This document shows positions 22,716-31,465 of a DNA stretch of 64,000 bases, piece after piece; the first letter of the stretch is position 1; each line of letters begins with the position of its first letter. A program made the translations under genes and the position numbers. The DNA comes from Mycolicibacter heraklionensis (GTDB taxonomy: Bacteria > Actinomycetota > Actinomycetes > Mycobacteriales > Mycobacteriaceae): positions 3,352,880 to 3,416,879 of the forward strand of contig NZ_CP080997.1 of NCBI RefSeq assembly GCF_019645815.1, given 5' to 3'. The notes beneath the pieces are model-generated. The model made no database searches and was not told the origin of the DNA. It saw nothing but the letters and a program-made list of their open reading frames with translations.

Positions 22716-23453
22716 TCAGGCGACCGGTCGACTCCGGACCGCCGCCTGGATCGGCTGATCGGGGTCCATCACGATGCCGAGGTTCTGGGCGGTGCCGCCG
22801 ACGACACCGATCATGATCGTCGTCAGGTAGTCCACGAAGGTGTCGCGGGGCATGCGCCGCGGGCTGTCCAATTCCGGCCCGAGCCACCAGTCCGTGGCCG
22901 AGGTCGCGCTGCCGAAGGCCGCGAACGCGGCCAGATCCAGCGCCCCGCGGTTGAGGTCCAGGTCCTGCAGTTCGTTGTTGATCATCTCGGCCATCGCCAG
23001 GGTGATGGTCCGGCCTTCGTTGAGTGCCCGCATCCTCGACTCGGCCTGCGCGCGCGCCCGCCCCTGGATGAAGAACCGCAGCACATTGGGGTGCTCGTCG
23101 ACCAGGGTGACGTACTCTTCGACGCTGCGCTGGACGATGTCGCGCAGCGAGTTGGTGGCGACGTCGATCGAGGCGAAGATCGCCGTCCACAGGTCGTCGC
23201 GCAGCCGAGCCCCGACGGCCTCGAACAGGTCGTCCTTGTCGGCGAAATGCCGGTAGATCTTGGGCTTGGCGGTACCGGCTTCCTCGGCGATCTCGCGCAC
23301 GCTCACTTCAGGGCCGAGCCGGTCGATGGACCGGAAGGCGGCGTCGACGATCTCGCTGCGGACCTTCTTGCGGTGTTCGCGCCAGCGCTCGCTGCGCGCG
23401 TCGACCTTCTGCCCGCCGTTTTCGGCCGGCTTGGGTCTCGTCGTTCCGCGCAC
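22716..23453 (-). CDS. TetR-family transcriptional regulator (Rv3050c-like)
   Basis: About 245 residues from GTG 23453. N-terminal helix-turn-helix: IVDAAFRSIDRLGPEVSVRE, IAEEAGTAKPKIYRHFADKD. The C-terminal ligand-binding domain is all-helical. A homologous TetR lies in the same place between nrdF2 and nrdE in M. tuberculosis. It is divergent from the geranylgeranyl-reductase-like gene (66-bp gap) and may control it. No clear palindrome was found in that gap. Confidence 0.85.
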   Translation of the reverse strand: MRGTTRPKPAENGGQKVDARSERWREHRKKVRSEIVDAAFRSIDRLGPEVSVREIAEEAGTAKPKIYRHFADKDDLFEAVGARLRDDLWTAIFASIDVATNSLRDIVQRSVEEYVTLVDEHPNVLRFFIQGRARAQAESRMRALNEGRTITLAMAEMINNELQDLDLNRGALDLAAFAAFGSATSATDWWLGPELDSPRRMPRDTFVDYLTTIMIGVVGGTAQNLGIVMDPDQPIQAAVRSRPVA

Positions 23454-23519
23454 GCCAAGCACCTTACAGCGTTGCCGCCGCTGACCTGGGCAGACCGGCC
23501 GTCGGCTAACATCGCGGCT

Positions 23520-24701
23520 GTGGTGCAGCGATTCGACCTTGCAGTTGTCGGCGGAGGTCCAGCAGGGTCGGCGGCCGCCTGGCAGGCCAGGCAGGCCGGC
23601 GCGAGCGTCGTCGTCCTGGACAAGGCTGAGTTCCCGCGGGATAAGCCCTGCGGTGACGGCCTGACCGCGCGTGCGGTGAGCTACCTGCAGAAAATGGGCC
23701 TGGCCGAGCAGATCGACAAGTTTCACCGGGTCAACCGGGTGAAGGTGTTCAGCCCGAGCGAGTGGGAGCTGTCGTTTCCGCGTCGGCCCGGCATGCCCGA
23801 TCACGGCTACGTCGCCCGCCGCCCGGAACTGGACACGTTGCTGCTCAAGCACGCCGAATCGGCCGGTGCCGAGGTCCGGCAGTCCGCCGAGGCGACCGGA
23901 CCGGTGCTCGACGACACCGGTCGGGTCGTCGGGGTGCTGCTCAAGGGCGGCGAGAAGGTGCTGGCGGATGCGGTGATCGCCGCGGACGGCGCCTACTCCC
24001 CGATCAAGCGGGCGCTGAAGCTCGACTCGGACTACAACGGCTACTCCGCGATCGCGATCCGCGCCGAGATGTCCGCCGTCCGGCCCGACGTCGACTCCCT
24101 CGACATCTACATGAAGCTGGTCTTTCAGGGCGACCAGCTGCCCGGCTACGGGTGGGTGTTCCCGTTGGGTGACGGCCGGGTCAACATCGGCTTGGGTTAC
24201 GTCAACAGCTACAAGAACTGGCAGGCCATCAACGCCACGCACTTCCTCGGCGACTTTCTCGAGACGTTGCCCCGCGAGTGGGAACTGCCGTCGATCACCG
24301 AACTCAAGCAGTCCAAGACCGTGCGGGCCTGGCGCCTGCCGATGGGCTTCACCGCGTGGCCGCCGTGGCGGCCCGGGGTGCTGTTCACCGGGGACTCCTT
24401 GGGTGCGGGCCGGCCGACCTCGGGCGCCGGGATCTCCAAGGCGTTGGAGTCGGGGCTGGCCGCCGGTGAGTGCGCGGTCGCAGCGTTGACCAACGGCGGG
24501 CCCGACGATTTCACCAACTACGCCCAGCGGATGGAAGCGGCCTGGGGCCGGGAGTACAAGCGCGGCCGGTTCTTTCACAAGCTGGCCGGTAAGCCGGCCC
24601 TGGCCAACGCCGGCCTCAAGCTGCTGGACAACGCGCGGTTCCGCGATCTGATGCTCGCCCGGCTCTACAAGGGCCAGGAAGGGCCGGCGCACACCCACTG
24701 A
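23520..24701 (+). CDS. Geranylgeranyl reductase-family FAD oxidoreductase
   Basis: 393 residues starting at GTG 23520 (or the next GTG). FAD-binding VVGGGPAGSAAAWQA, the family motif FPRDKPCGDGLTARAV, and the ADGAYSPIKRAL and GDSLGAGRPTSGAGI segments place it with geranylgeranyl reductases such as MenJ (Rv0561c), which saturate an isoprenoid double bond. Whether it acts on menaquinone, a polyprenyl carrier or a carotenoid is not shown. Its third FAD motif reads GDSLGAGRPTSG rather than the GDAAG.. seen in most relatives. It has no obvious M. tuberculosis counterpart at this locus. Confidence 0.8.
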   Translation: MVQRFDLAVVGGGPAGSAAAWQARQAGASVVVLDKAEFPRDKPCGDGLTARAVSYLQKMGLAEQIDKFHRVNRVKVFSPSEWELSFPRRPGMPDHGYVARRPELDTLLLKHAESAGAEVRQSAEATGPVLDDTGRVVGVLLKGGEKVLADAVIAADGAYSPIKRALKLDSDYNGYSAIAIRAEMSAVRPDVDSLDIYMKLVFQGDQLPGYGWVFPLGDGRVNIGLGYVNSYKNWQAINATHFLGDFLETLPREWELPSITELKQSKTVRAWRLPMGFTAWPPWRPGVLFTGDSLGAGRPTSGAGISKALESGLAAGECAVAALTNGGPDDFTNYAQRMEAAWGREYKRGRFFHKLAGKPALANAGLKLLDNARFRDLMLARLYKGQEGPAHTH

Positions 24702-24706
24702 GGCTG

Positions 24707-24754
24707 CCCCTCGCGCCGACCCTCGCGCCGCCCCTCGCGCCGCCCCTCGCGCCG
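24707..24754 (+). repeat. Four tandem 12-bp repeats after the reductase gene
   Basis: CCCCTCGCGCCG repeats four times: 24707-24718, 24719-24730 (first base A), 24731-24742, 24743-24754. It begins 5 bp after the stop codon and runs into AGTGTGAATCTCACGAC, a short intergenic motif type seen elsewhere in this window (near 7893). Copy number may vary between strains. Confidence 0.8.
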
Positions 24755-24827
24755 AGTGTGAATCTCACGACGCGCCACGCCGTTGCGGCGTCGGCAGATT
24801 CACTGTCGCGGGTATTGGGTCGGCGCC

Positions 24828-25541
24828 TCAGCGTCGACCGCGTCCGGCCCCGCCCGGCTTGCGAGCGACCTTGCCTGCCGCCGCTCGGGCCGCCTGCTTG
24901 GCAAGGGTCTTCTCCCGTGCGCTGCGTTTCGGCGCCGGCTGCGACTGTCCCCGCGACGAGCCGGGTTTGCGGCCCCGCACGATGCCGACGAACTCCTCGA
25001 CCAGCGTGGACTGCGCTCCTTGGCTGAAGGCCAGCGACACCGGGCAGGTGGGCGCATCGGTGATCGGCCGGTAGGTGAGGTCTTTACGGTGGTACAACCG
25101 AGCCAACGACTGCGGAACGATCAGCGCACCCATTCCGGCGGCGACGAGTTCTATTGCCGCCTCGGTGGTTTCGGGGCGGTATTCGACCCGCGCTCCGGGA
25201 GCGTCCGCCCAAGAGACAACGTCGTCGAGTGGGAGCAGCAGCGGCTCGCCGTCGAGGTCGGCCGCGGTTATCTCGTCGACGGCGTTGAAGACGTGCTCCT
25301 TGGGCACCACGGCCACGGTCGTCTCCTCGTAGAGAGGGATGACCGACAGTCCGGACGCGTCAATCGGGGTACGTAGCACCGCCACATCGACGGTGCCCGC
25401 TCGTACCGCCGCGGGCGCGTCCGCCGCAGCGACGGTGTGCAGCAGCAGTGGGACGTCCGGATGGCGTTCCGCCCAGACCCGAGCCCACTTCGCGGGCGTC
25501 CCACCGGGGACGTAGCCGAGGGTGAGGGAAGGCGGGTTCAC
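24828..25541 (-). CDS. LysR-type substrate-binding domain protein lacking the HTH
   Basis: 237 residues. The protein starts directly in the effector-binding fold (SLTLGYVPGGTPAKWARVWA, and later VDVAVLRTPIDASGLSVIPL) of LysR regulators and shows no helix-turn-helix. The C-terminal 45 residues are strongly basic (Arg/Lys/Ala-rich), which could bind nucleic acid in place of the HTH. It is divergent, with a 28-bp gap, from a DUF5997 gene; I recall this pair as conserved in actinobacteria. Regulatory role is plausible but not demonstrated by sequence. Confidence 0.75.
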   Translation of the reverse strand: MNPPSLTLGYVPGGTPAKWARVWAERHPDVPLLLHTVAAADAPAAVRAGTVDVAVLRTPIDASGLSVIPLYEETTVAVVPKEHVFNAVDEITAADLDGEPLLLPLDDVVSWADAPGARVEYRPETTEAAIELVAAGMGALIVPQSLARLYHRKDLTYRPITDAPTCPVSLAFSQGAQSTLVEEFVGIVRGRKPGSSRGQSQPAPKRSAREKTLAKQAARAAAGKVARKPGGAGRGRR

Positions 25542-25569
25542 CGCATCAGGCTACCGATAGGCTGACGCC

Positions 25570-25956
25570 ATGAGCAGGCCGAACGCACAGTCCATGAAAC
25601 CCGCTACGGCGGCCAAGAAACTGGACGTCTACCTGCCCGCCACGCCCGCCGAGTTCCAAGAGAACGCGATCACCCGAAGCGAGCTCGCCGCCCTGCTGGC
25701 CGACCCGCCCCAGTGGCTCAAGGACCTGCGCAAGAACGGGCCGCACCCGAAGAACCTGGTGGCGGCCAAGCTGGGCATCTCGATCTCCGGTCTCACGCGT
25801 AGCGGCGTGAACAACGTGCTGACCACCGAACAGATCGGTCAGCTGCTCGAGGAGAAGCCGGAGTGGCTGGTCGCCGAACGTGAGAACTACCAGTCGGTGC
25901 TGCGCGAGCAGCGGCGCATCAAGGCGCTGCATTCCGAGCAGGCTGGCAAGGGCTGA
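25570..25956 (+). CDS. DUF5997 family protein
   Basis: 128 residues, soluble, basic. The order LDVYLPATPAEFQENAITRS, then ELAALLADPPQWLKDLRKNG, PHPKNLVAAKLGISISGLTR is characteristic of DUF5997. The segment 'VAAKLGISISGLTRSGVNN' resembles a helix-turn-helix, so the protein might bind DNA, possibly together with its HTH-less LysR-like neighbour (inference). Start ATG 25570. Confidence 0.8.
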   Translation: MSRPNAQSMKPATAAKKLDVYLPATPAEFQENAITRSELAALLADPPQWLKDLRKNGPHPKNLVAAKLGISISGLTRSGVNNVLTTEQIGQLLEEKPEWLVAERENYQSVLREQRRIKALHSEQAGKG

Positions 25957-26091
25957 TTCGAGGCGTCCCCAGGCTTGATGGGGCCCAAGACCCAGCAGTA
26001 CCGCGGGCAAATCGTCGTATTCGAGACATGCACTCACAGATCCAGTCTCGGGTAGCCTATCGGCCAATCATCCCTCACAGGAAGGCATGCC

Positions 26092-26478
26092 ATGCACGGC
26101 AAACGCCGTATTGCACGTTCCTTGGCAGCCGTCGCCGCAGCGGCTGCCGCCCTGGCCATTGCGCCGGCTGGGGTAGTGCCCCAAGCACATGCCGGGATCT
26201 GCCCGGGCATCCTGGGCCCGATCTTCGTGCCCGGCCCCTGCGGCCCAGGCCTGCTGGGCGCCGTTGCCAATGATGTCATCGCCGGTGCCACCGCCGGTGC
26301 CGTCGGCGGTGCGATCGACCGACCACTCGCCAGCCACGATGAAATCGCCGCGCAGCAGACCGCTGGCCTTCCGCCCTGCTACGCCCCGTCGGGTCAACCG
26401 TTTTACACCGCCGCCGGAGAACCCTGCCCTGCGGGCATGGAACATCCCCCGACCGCAAAGCCTGCACCTGCGCCCTAG
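26092..26478 (+). CDS. Small secreted protein, function unknown
   Basis: 128 residues from ATG 26092, with AGGAAGG at 26080-26086 as ribosome-binding site. A twin-Arg-free Sec signal peptide ends near PQAHA-GI (about residue 34). The mature part has cysteine pairs (CPGILGPIFVPGPC and PPCYAPSGQP...EPC) and a glycine/alanine-rich hydrophobic stretch (NDVIAGATAGAVGGAIDRPL) in between, then a Pro-rich tail. I do not recognise a named family. Confidence 0.7.
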   Translation: MHGKRRIARSLAAVAAAAAALAIAPAGVVPQAHAGICPGILGPIFVPGPCGPGLLGAVANDVIAGATAGAVGGAIDRPLASHDEIAAQQTAGLPPCYAPSGQPFYTAAGEPCPAGMEHPPTAKPAPAP

Positions 26479-26617
26479 CCGACGAATTCTGTGACGGGCG
26501 CACTGGCTGCTCGGCTCTGCTGTTTGGGCAAGGCGTTTGTCGAGTTTGGCGAAGCTTCAACTCCTGCGACACCTCTGTCGTGGGATACGAGCCGGTCACT
26601 TGCCCCTTCGAAAGTAA

Positions 26618-27394
26618 CTAATCAGATGGCGGTGGCAGCTGCGCCTGCTCATCAAGGCAGTACGGACACGTGTCCCTAAAGGCGCCCTTGTTCGTGTGAT
26701 AGCGCGTATGAGCGCTGCGTCGACTCGACGGCATTGGGCGACCCTTCCTCGCCGCTGACATCTTGGCGCGGGTCTCTTTGCTCGCGGTTCTCCCAAAATT
26801 TGGGTTTCCGGCGCCTTTCCTCATCTCGGAGAGCTTGGCCTTCGCCTCCGCCGACATTACGTGGCCGAAGCTGGGGTGGTCAGCACCAAACTTCCGGTAG
26901 TTCGGATTGTCAGGGCCGACGTTTGTGCCCTTACGTGCGGCTGACCATTTCGCCCGTTGCTCCGCAGAGTGCTCCCGTTGATAGAACGGATTCTCCTCGC
27001 CGAAGCGGCTAGGAACCTTACGACCGGTCGATCGGATCCTCGCTGCCTCCCGCATCTCCGCGGTCCATTCCACTCCTGTCGGCCCAAGTCCACCAGCAGC
27101 AATATTCAGCAAAGGATGCCCCTCATGCCGAAGGAGGGCTATCCAAGCGATCTCGGCCTCACCGAGCTCATCGAGGTCATCCGTCCAATCCAGCTGATCC
27201 ACGATCACGCTGTCGCGATCCTGCTTACGCAACCAGTCGTAGAACGGGGTCTTCCTCCCGGCAGCGGCTTCCTTCAAATGCTGGCAAAGCCGTACTTGCG
27301 CCCTTTTCGTCGTGAGGCCGACATAACGATACCGCGAATCCGATCGCAGCCTGACCCCGTAGATCAGGCCTCCGCCCGGCGATTCGAGGGGCAC
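26618..27394 (-). CDS. GIY-YIG homing endonuclease-like protein with NUMOD3 repeats
   Basis: 258 residues from GTG 27394. The GIY-YIG nuclease domain covers about 8-100: GLIYGVRL, YRYVGLT, the catalytic Arg in AQVRLCQHL, and the metal-binding Glu in GEAEIAWIALL, ending LLNIAAGG. Residues about 130-220 hold three NUMOD3-like DNA-binding repeats: HSAEQRAKWSAARKG, MSAEAKAKLSEMRKG, and SKETRAKMSAARKG. A C-terminal CPYC could belong to a zinc site. This is the architecture of phage-type homing endonucleases. It lies 27 bp after nrdE on the same strand, so would be read from the nrdHIE promoter. Base composition and the non-coding stretch beyond (26479-26617) look less GC-rich than the surroundings. 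Confidence 0.85.
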   Translation of the reverse strand: MPLESPGGGLIYGVRLRSDSRYRYVGLTTKRAQVRLCQHLKEAAAGRKTPFYDWLRKQDRDSVIVDQLDWTDDLDELGEAEIAWIALLRHEGHPLLNIAAGGLGPTGVEWTAEMREAARIRSTGRKVPSRFGEENPFYQREHSAEQRAKWSAARKGTNVGPDNPNYRKFGADHPSFGHVMSAEAKAKLSEMRKGAGNPNFGRTASKETRAKMSAARKGRPMPSSRRSAHTRYHTNKGAFRDTCPYCLDEQAQLPPPSD

Positions 27395-27421
27395 CGCGTC
27401 CCGGCCTTCAGCGACCAGGCG

Positions 27422-29593
27422 TCACAGCATGCAGCTGACGCAATTCTCCACCTGCGTTCCATCCAGCGCCATCTGCCGCAGCCGGATGTAGTACAACGTC
27501 TTGATTCCCTTGCGCCAGGCGTAGATCTGCGCTCGGTTGACGTCGCGCGTGGTCGCGGTGTCCTTGAAGAACAGCGTCAAGCTCAACCCCTGGTCCACGT
27601 GCTGGGTGGCCGCGGCGTAGGTGTCGATGATCTTCTCGTAGCCGATCTCGTAGGCGTCCTGGTAGTACTCCAGGTTGTCGTTGGTCATGTACGGCGCCGG
27701 GTAGTAGACCCGGCCGATCTTGCCTTCCTTGCGGATCTCAACCCGCGCCACGATCGGGTGGATCGACGACGTCGAGTGGTTGATGTAGGAAATCGACCCG
27801 GTCGGAGGAACGGCCTGCAGGTTCTGGTTGTAGATCCCGTGGGCTTGCACCGACTCCTTGAGCCGGCGCCAATCATTCTGGTCCGGAATCCGGATGCCCG
27901 CGTCGGCGAACAGCTCGCGCACCCGCGCGGTCTTGGGCTCCCACACCTGTTCGGTGTACTTGTCGAAGAACTCACCGGTGGCGTACTTGGACTGCTCGAA
28001 GCCCACGAACGCTTGACCCCGTTCCAGCGCAAGGCGATTCGATGCGCGCAGGGCGTGATACAGCACGGTGTAGAAGTAGATGTTGGTGAAGTCGATGCCT
28101 TCTTCGGAACCGTAGAAGATCCGCTCCCGAGCCAGATATCCGTGCAGGTTCATCTGCCCCAGGCCGATGGCGTGCGACTCGTTGTTGCCCTGCTCGATCG
28201 ACGGCACCGACCAGATGTGGGTCTGATCCGACACCGCGGTCAGCGCCCGGATGGCGACCTCGATGGTCTGGCCGAAGTCGGGCGAGTCCATCGCCTTGGC
28301 AATGTTGAGCGAACCCAGGTTGCAGGAGATGTCCTTGCCCACCTTGGCGTACGACAAGTCATCGTTGAACACCGACGGAGTGGAGACCTGCAGGATCTCC
28401 GAGCACAGGTTCGAGTGGGTGATCTTGCCGGCGATCGGGTTCGCCCGGTTCACCGTGTCCTCGAACATGATGTAGGGATAACCGGATTCGAACTGCAACT
28501 CGGCCAGGGTCTGGAAGAACTCGCGCGCCTTGATCTTCGTCTTGCGGATAGCCGAGTTGTCGACCATCTCGTAGTACTTCTCGCTGACAGAGATGTCGGC
28601 GAACGGCACCCCGTAGAACTTCTCGACGTCGTAGGGCGAGAACAGGTACATGTCCTCGTTCTTCTTCGCCAGCTCGAAGGTGATGTCGGGGATCACCACG
28701 CCCAGGCTCAGCGTCTTGATCCGGATCTTCTCGTCGGCGTTCTCTCGCTTGGTGTCCAGGAAGCGGTAGATGTCGGGGTGGTGGGCGTGCAGGTACACCG
28801 CACCGGCACCCTGACGGGCGCCCAGCTGGTTGGCATAGGAGAACGAGTCCTCCAGCAGCTTCATGATCGGGATGACCCCGGAAGACTGGTTCTCGATGTT
28901 CTTGATCGGCGCGCCGTGCTCGCGAATGTTGCTCAGCAGCAACGCGACTCCCCCACCACGCTTGGACAGCTGCAGGGCGGAGTTGATCGACCGGCCGATG
29001 GACTCCATGTTGTCTTCGATGCGCAGCAAAAAGCAGCTGACCGCCTCGCCGCGCTGCTTCTTGCCGGAGTTCAGGAAGGTCGGGGTGGCCGGCTGGAAGC
29101 GGCCGTCGATGATCTCCTCGACGAGCTGCTCGGCCAGCTTGGTGTCACCGGCCGCCAGGGTCAGCGCCACCATGCACACCCGGTCCTCGAACCGCTCCAG
29201 GTAGCGCTTGCCGTCGAAGGTTTTCAGGGTGTAGGAGGTGTAGTACTTGAACGCCCCCAGAAACGTCGGGAACCGAAACTTCTTGGCGTAGGCCCGATCC
29301 AGCAGCGACTTGACGAAGTTGCGCGAGTACTGGTCGAGCACCTCGCGCTCGTAGTACTCCTTTTGGATCAGGTAGTCGAGCTTCTCGTCCTGATTGTGGA
29401 AGAACACCGTGTTCTGGTTGACGTGCTCCAAGAAATACTGACGGGCCGCCAGCACATCCATGTCGAACTGGATCTTGCCGTCGGCGTCGTACAGGTTGAG
29501 CATCGCGTTGAGCGCGTGGAAGTCCAGCTCGCCCACCGGAGCGCTGCGGGTGGTTGCGGTTACCTGCTCTGCAGTTGCAGCGGTTGGTGGCAT
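27422..29593 (-). CDS. nrdE: Class Ib ribonucleotide reductase, alpha subunit NrdE
   Basis: 723 residues, full length for the family. Catalytic subunit that reduces NDPs to dNDPs using the radical from NrdF and electrons from NrdH. Active-site segments are intact: [17 protein letters not shown](L), the Tyr pair of the radical path near the C-terminus ([11 protein letters not shown]), and the redox Cys pair in the tail CVSCML. No intein or intron interrupts it. The ATG at 29593 overlaps the nrdI 3' end by 34 bp, so the two are translationally coupled. A homing-endonuclease-like gene follows. Confidence 0.98.
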   Translation of the reverse strand: MPPTAATAEQVTATTRSAPVGELDFHALNAMLNLYDADGKIQFDMDVLAARQYFLEHVNQNTVFFHNQDEKLDYLIQKEYYEREVLDQYSRNFVKSLLDRAYAKKFRFPTFLGAFKYYTSYTLKTFDGKRYLERFEDRVCMVALTLAAGDTKLAEQLVEEIIDGRFQPATPTFLNSGKKQRGEAVSCFLLRIEDNMESIGRSINSALQLSKRGGGVALLLSNIREHGAPIKNIENQSSGVIPIMKLLEDSFSYANQLGARQGAGAVYLHAHHPDIYRFLDTKRENADEKIRIKTLSLGVVIPDITFELAKKNEDMYLFSPYDVEKFYGVPFADISVSEKYYEMVDNSAIRKTKIKAREFFQTLAELQFESGYPYIMFEDTVNRANPIAGKITHSNLCSEILQVSTPSVFNDDLSYAKVGKDISCNLGSLNIAKAMDSPDFGQTIEVAIRALTAVSDQTHIWSVPSIEQGNNESHAIGLGQMNLHGYLARERIFYGSEEGIDFTNIYFYTVLYHALRASNRLALERGQAFVGFEQSKYATGEFFDKYTEQVWEPKTARVRELFADAGIRIPDQNDWRRLKESVQAHGIYNQNLQAVPPTGSISYINHSTSSIHPIVARVEIRKEGKIGRVYYPAPYMTNDNLEYYQDAYEIGYEKIIDTYAAATQHVDQGLSLTLFFKDTATTRDVNRAQIYAWRKGIKTLYYIRLRQMALDGTQVENCVSCML

Positions 29594-30018
29594 GCCTCGT
29601 CCTTCCAGAAATCGGCCAAGCCCGCGCGGACGGCTTGCACGTCCTCGTCGGTTCCCATCAATTCAAATCGGTACAGGTACGGCACTCCGCACTTGCGGGA
29701 CACCACATTGCCCGCATAGCAGAACTCCGCACCGAAGTTGGTGTTGCCGGCCGCGATCACGCCGCGTAGCAACCGCCGGTTGTGTTCGTTGTTCAAAAAA
29801 GCGATGACCTGCTTCGGCACGTAGCCGCCCTCGTTCATATCGGGCTGCTGACGTCCGCCGCCGTAGGTCGGCAGGACCAAGACGTAGGGGTGGTCGACCT
29901 CGATGCGTCCGTGCAGCGGGATCCGGATGGCCGGCAGGCCCAGCTTCTGCACGAAGCGGTGGGTGTTCTCCGACACCGAGGAGAAATACACCAGGCTGCA
30001 TTCTGAATCGGCAGACAT
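29560..30018 (-). CDS. nrdI: Flavodoxin-like NrdI
   Basis: 152 residues. FMN protein that supplies the oxidant for assembling the dimanganese-tyrosyl radical of NrdF. FMN-contacting loops are visible as [19 protein letters not shown] and [18 protein letters not shown] 30018 is preceded by a GAAGGAGG-like site. Second gene of nrdHIE; the start of nrdE overlaps its end. Confidence 0.96.
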   Translation of the reverse strand: MSADSECSLVYFSSVSENTHRFVQKLGLPAIRIPLHGRIEVDHPYVLVLPTYGGGRQQPDMNEGGYVPKQVIAFLNNEHNRRLLRGVIAAGNTNFGAEFCYAGNVVSRKCGVPYLYRFELMGTDEDVQAVRAGLADFWKDEACHQPLQLQSR

Positions 30019-30073
30019 GGCGACCTCCTTCAGCTCTCAGTCAGACTCCACCCGTACCCGACCGGCGACCGGT

Positions 30074-30313
30074 CTACGCGCTGAGCGCGGTCTGCGCCAG
30101 CGCCTTGATGCGGTCCGGCCGGAATCCCGACCAGTGCTCGTCGCCGGCGACCACGACCGGGGCCTGCAGGTAGCCCAGCGCCATCACGTAGTCACGGGCG
30201 TCGGGGTCCAGCGAGATGTCGACCTTCTCGTAGGAGATGCCCTGCTTGTCCAACGCCTTGTAGGTGGCGTTGCACTGCACGCACGCGGGCTTGGTGTAGA
30301 CAGTGATGCTCAT
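30074..30313 (-). CDS. nrdH: Glutaredoxin-like NrdH redoxin
   Basis: 79 residues from ATG 30313, preceded by GAGGAG. Thioredoxin-fold electron donor to NrdE. The active site is CVQC at residues 11-14, and the thioredoxin-reductase-binding end WSGFRPDRI is present. The open frame extends about 60 codons upstream into the promoter region, but the family starts at MSITVYTKPAC. First gene of the operon. Confidence 0.96.
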   Translation of the reverse strand: MSITVYTKPACVQCNATYKALDKQGISYEKVDISLDPDARDYVMALGYLQAPVVVAGDEHWSGFRPDRIKALAQTALSA

Positions 30314-30712
30314 GGCGGCAGACTCCTCAGCGAATCGTCGACAACGAACGGATGACAGATCGGGCACTATGTTCAGCGGGCCGCCAGGACTTTCCGTTTT
30401 CCAGCTCCGCAGCCGTGGCAGAGCACCGATTAGGTGCCGGTTGCCGCGGTCCGGATAGCTGGAAGATCCCGGGCCTGTCGGTCCCCCGAACACTACACCT
30501 AGTGGTCATCCCTTGGGGTTAATACTAGATGTTCTGAACGACATTGTTGAAATTCGCTGGTCGTAAGCTTGCGGCGCCGTCCGCGTCGGCGTGTCGCATC
30601 TCACAGTTGAACGACTCTCGCTTCATAACCGCAGGTCTACCACCCAGCACCGACAAGTGGTCGATACCGGCGTCCGTCAACCGCCTGCCAGCAAAGCCGG
30701 AAGGGCCCCAAA
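30314..30712. other. 399-bp intergenic region holding the nrdHIE promoter
   Basis: The gap separates nrdH from the DedA gene; both are read leftward, so it is the 5' region of nrdH and the 3' region of DedA. The nrdH leader is about 180 nt from the NrdR boxes to the ATG. Open frames across it (for example 30525 upward on the minus strand) lack homology or a ribosome-binding site. Apart from the NrdR boxes I see nothing certain in it. Confidence 0.6.
30490..30537 (-). promoter_or_regulatory. Paired NrdR boxes upstream of nrdHIE
   Basis: Box 1, ACACTACACCTAGTGG (30490-30505), contains a perfect 5-bp inverted repeat CACTA-CACC-TAGTG. A weaker second box (ATACTAGATGTTCTGA, 30522-30537) keeps TACTA and part of the other arm. 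Their centres are 32 bp apart, identical to the spacing upstream of nrdF2. This supports a shared NrdR repressor for both units. Confidence 0.75.
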
Positions 30713-31384
30713 TCAGCGCATCCCGGCAGGTACCGATTCCGGCAGATCCGCCGCATCGGCGGGAGCCGGACGCCCGTTGTGCCGGTTCAGGCGGCCGCCC
30801 ACGACGCCCAGCAGGACCGGTACCAGCGACACTGCGACGACGGCCAGCAGCACCAGGTCGAGGTGAGCGCGGACGAACCCGATGCCGCCGAGCAGATACC
30901 CCAGCAAAGGAACGCCCGCACCCCAGGCCAAGGACCCGGCGATGCTGTAGCCGGTGAAGGTTCGGTGGCGCATTCCGGACGCCCCGGCCAGCACCGGCGT
31001 CAGGGTCCGCGCCACCGCCACGAAGCGCGCCAGAAAAACCGTGGCCTTGCCGTGGGTGGCGAAGTAGCGCTGGGCCCGATCCACCTGGTGGCGGCCGAGC
31101 CGTCGGGCGCCGCGCGTCTCCAGCACCGCCGGCCCGGCCTTGGCCCCCAGGAGGTAGCCGCACTGGTCGCCGGCGATCGCGGCGGCCGGCACGGTCAGCA
31201 CCAGCAGCCAGATCGGAACCGCCGGGTGAACTTGAGCGGCCAGCACCCCGGCGGTGAAGAGCAGCGAGTCGCCGGGCAGGAAGAACCCCACCAGAAGACC
31301 GGTCTCGACGAACACCACCGCCAGCACGCCCAGCAGACCGAACGTGGCGATCAACGTATCTGGATTGGTAGTCATTCCGGTCAT
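30713..31384 (-). CDS. DedA-family membrane protein
   Basis: About 223 residues from ATG 31384 (a second ATG is three codons on). DedA/VTT fold: an early FVETGLLVGFFLPGDSLLFT segment, the FLARFVAVARTLTPVLAGAS block with the key Arg residues, and about five hydrophobic segments. DedA proteins flip undecaprenyl phosphate or phosphatidylethanolamine in other bacteria. Which lipid applies here is unknown. Divergent from the response regulator gene, with an 81-bp gap. Confidence 0.87.
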   Translation of the reverse strand: MTGMTTNPDTLIATFGLLGVLAVVFVETGLLVGFFLPGDSLLFTAGVLAAQVHPAVPIWLLVLTVPAAAIAGDQCGYLLGAKAGPAVLETRGARRLGRHQVDRAQRYFATHGKATVFLARFVAVARTLTPVLAGASGMRHRTFTGYSIAGSLAWGAGVPLLGYLLGGIGFVRAHLDLVLLAVVAVSLVPVLLGVVGGRLNRHNGRPAPADAADLPESVPAGMR

Positions 31385-31465
31385 GGCGCCAGCTTGTCCG
31401 CCAGGCGCTGTGGGACCGCTGAGAACGTTACGGGCCCGGTGGTCGAGCTCTGCTGTACTGGTGTG

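Noticed and set aside
26047..26065. IdeR-like site GTAGCCTA before the small secreted protein gene at 26092
   Set aside because: Only about 11 of 19 positions fit the consensus and the right arm is lost; much weaker than the site at 59625.
27422..29593. Intein or intron in nrdE, suggested by the adjacent homing-endonuclease-like gene
   Set aside because: The NrdE frame is continuous, 723 residues long, and matches the M. tuberculosis protein throughout.
30525..30712. Possible small gene on the minus strand in the nrdH-DedA gap
   Set aside because: The frame has no ribosome-binding site, no recognisable similarity, and crosses the NrdR box region boundary.
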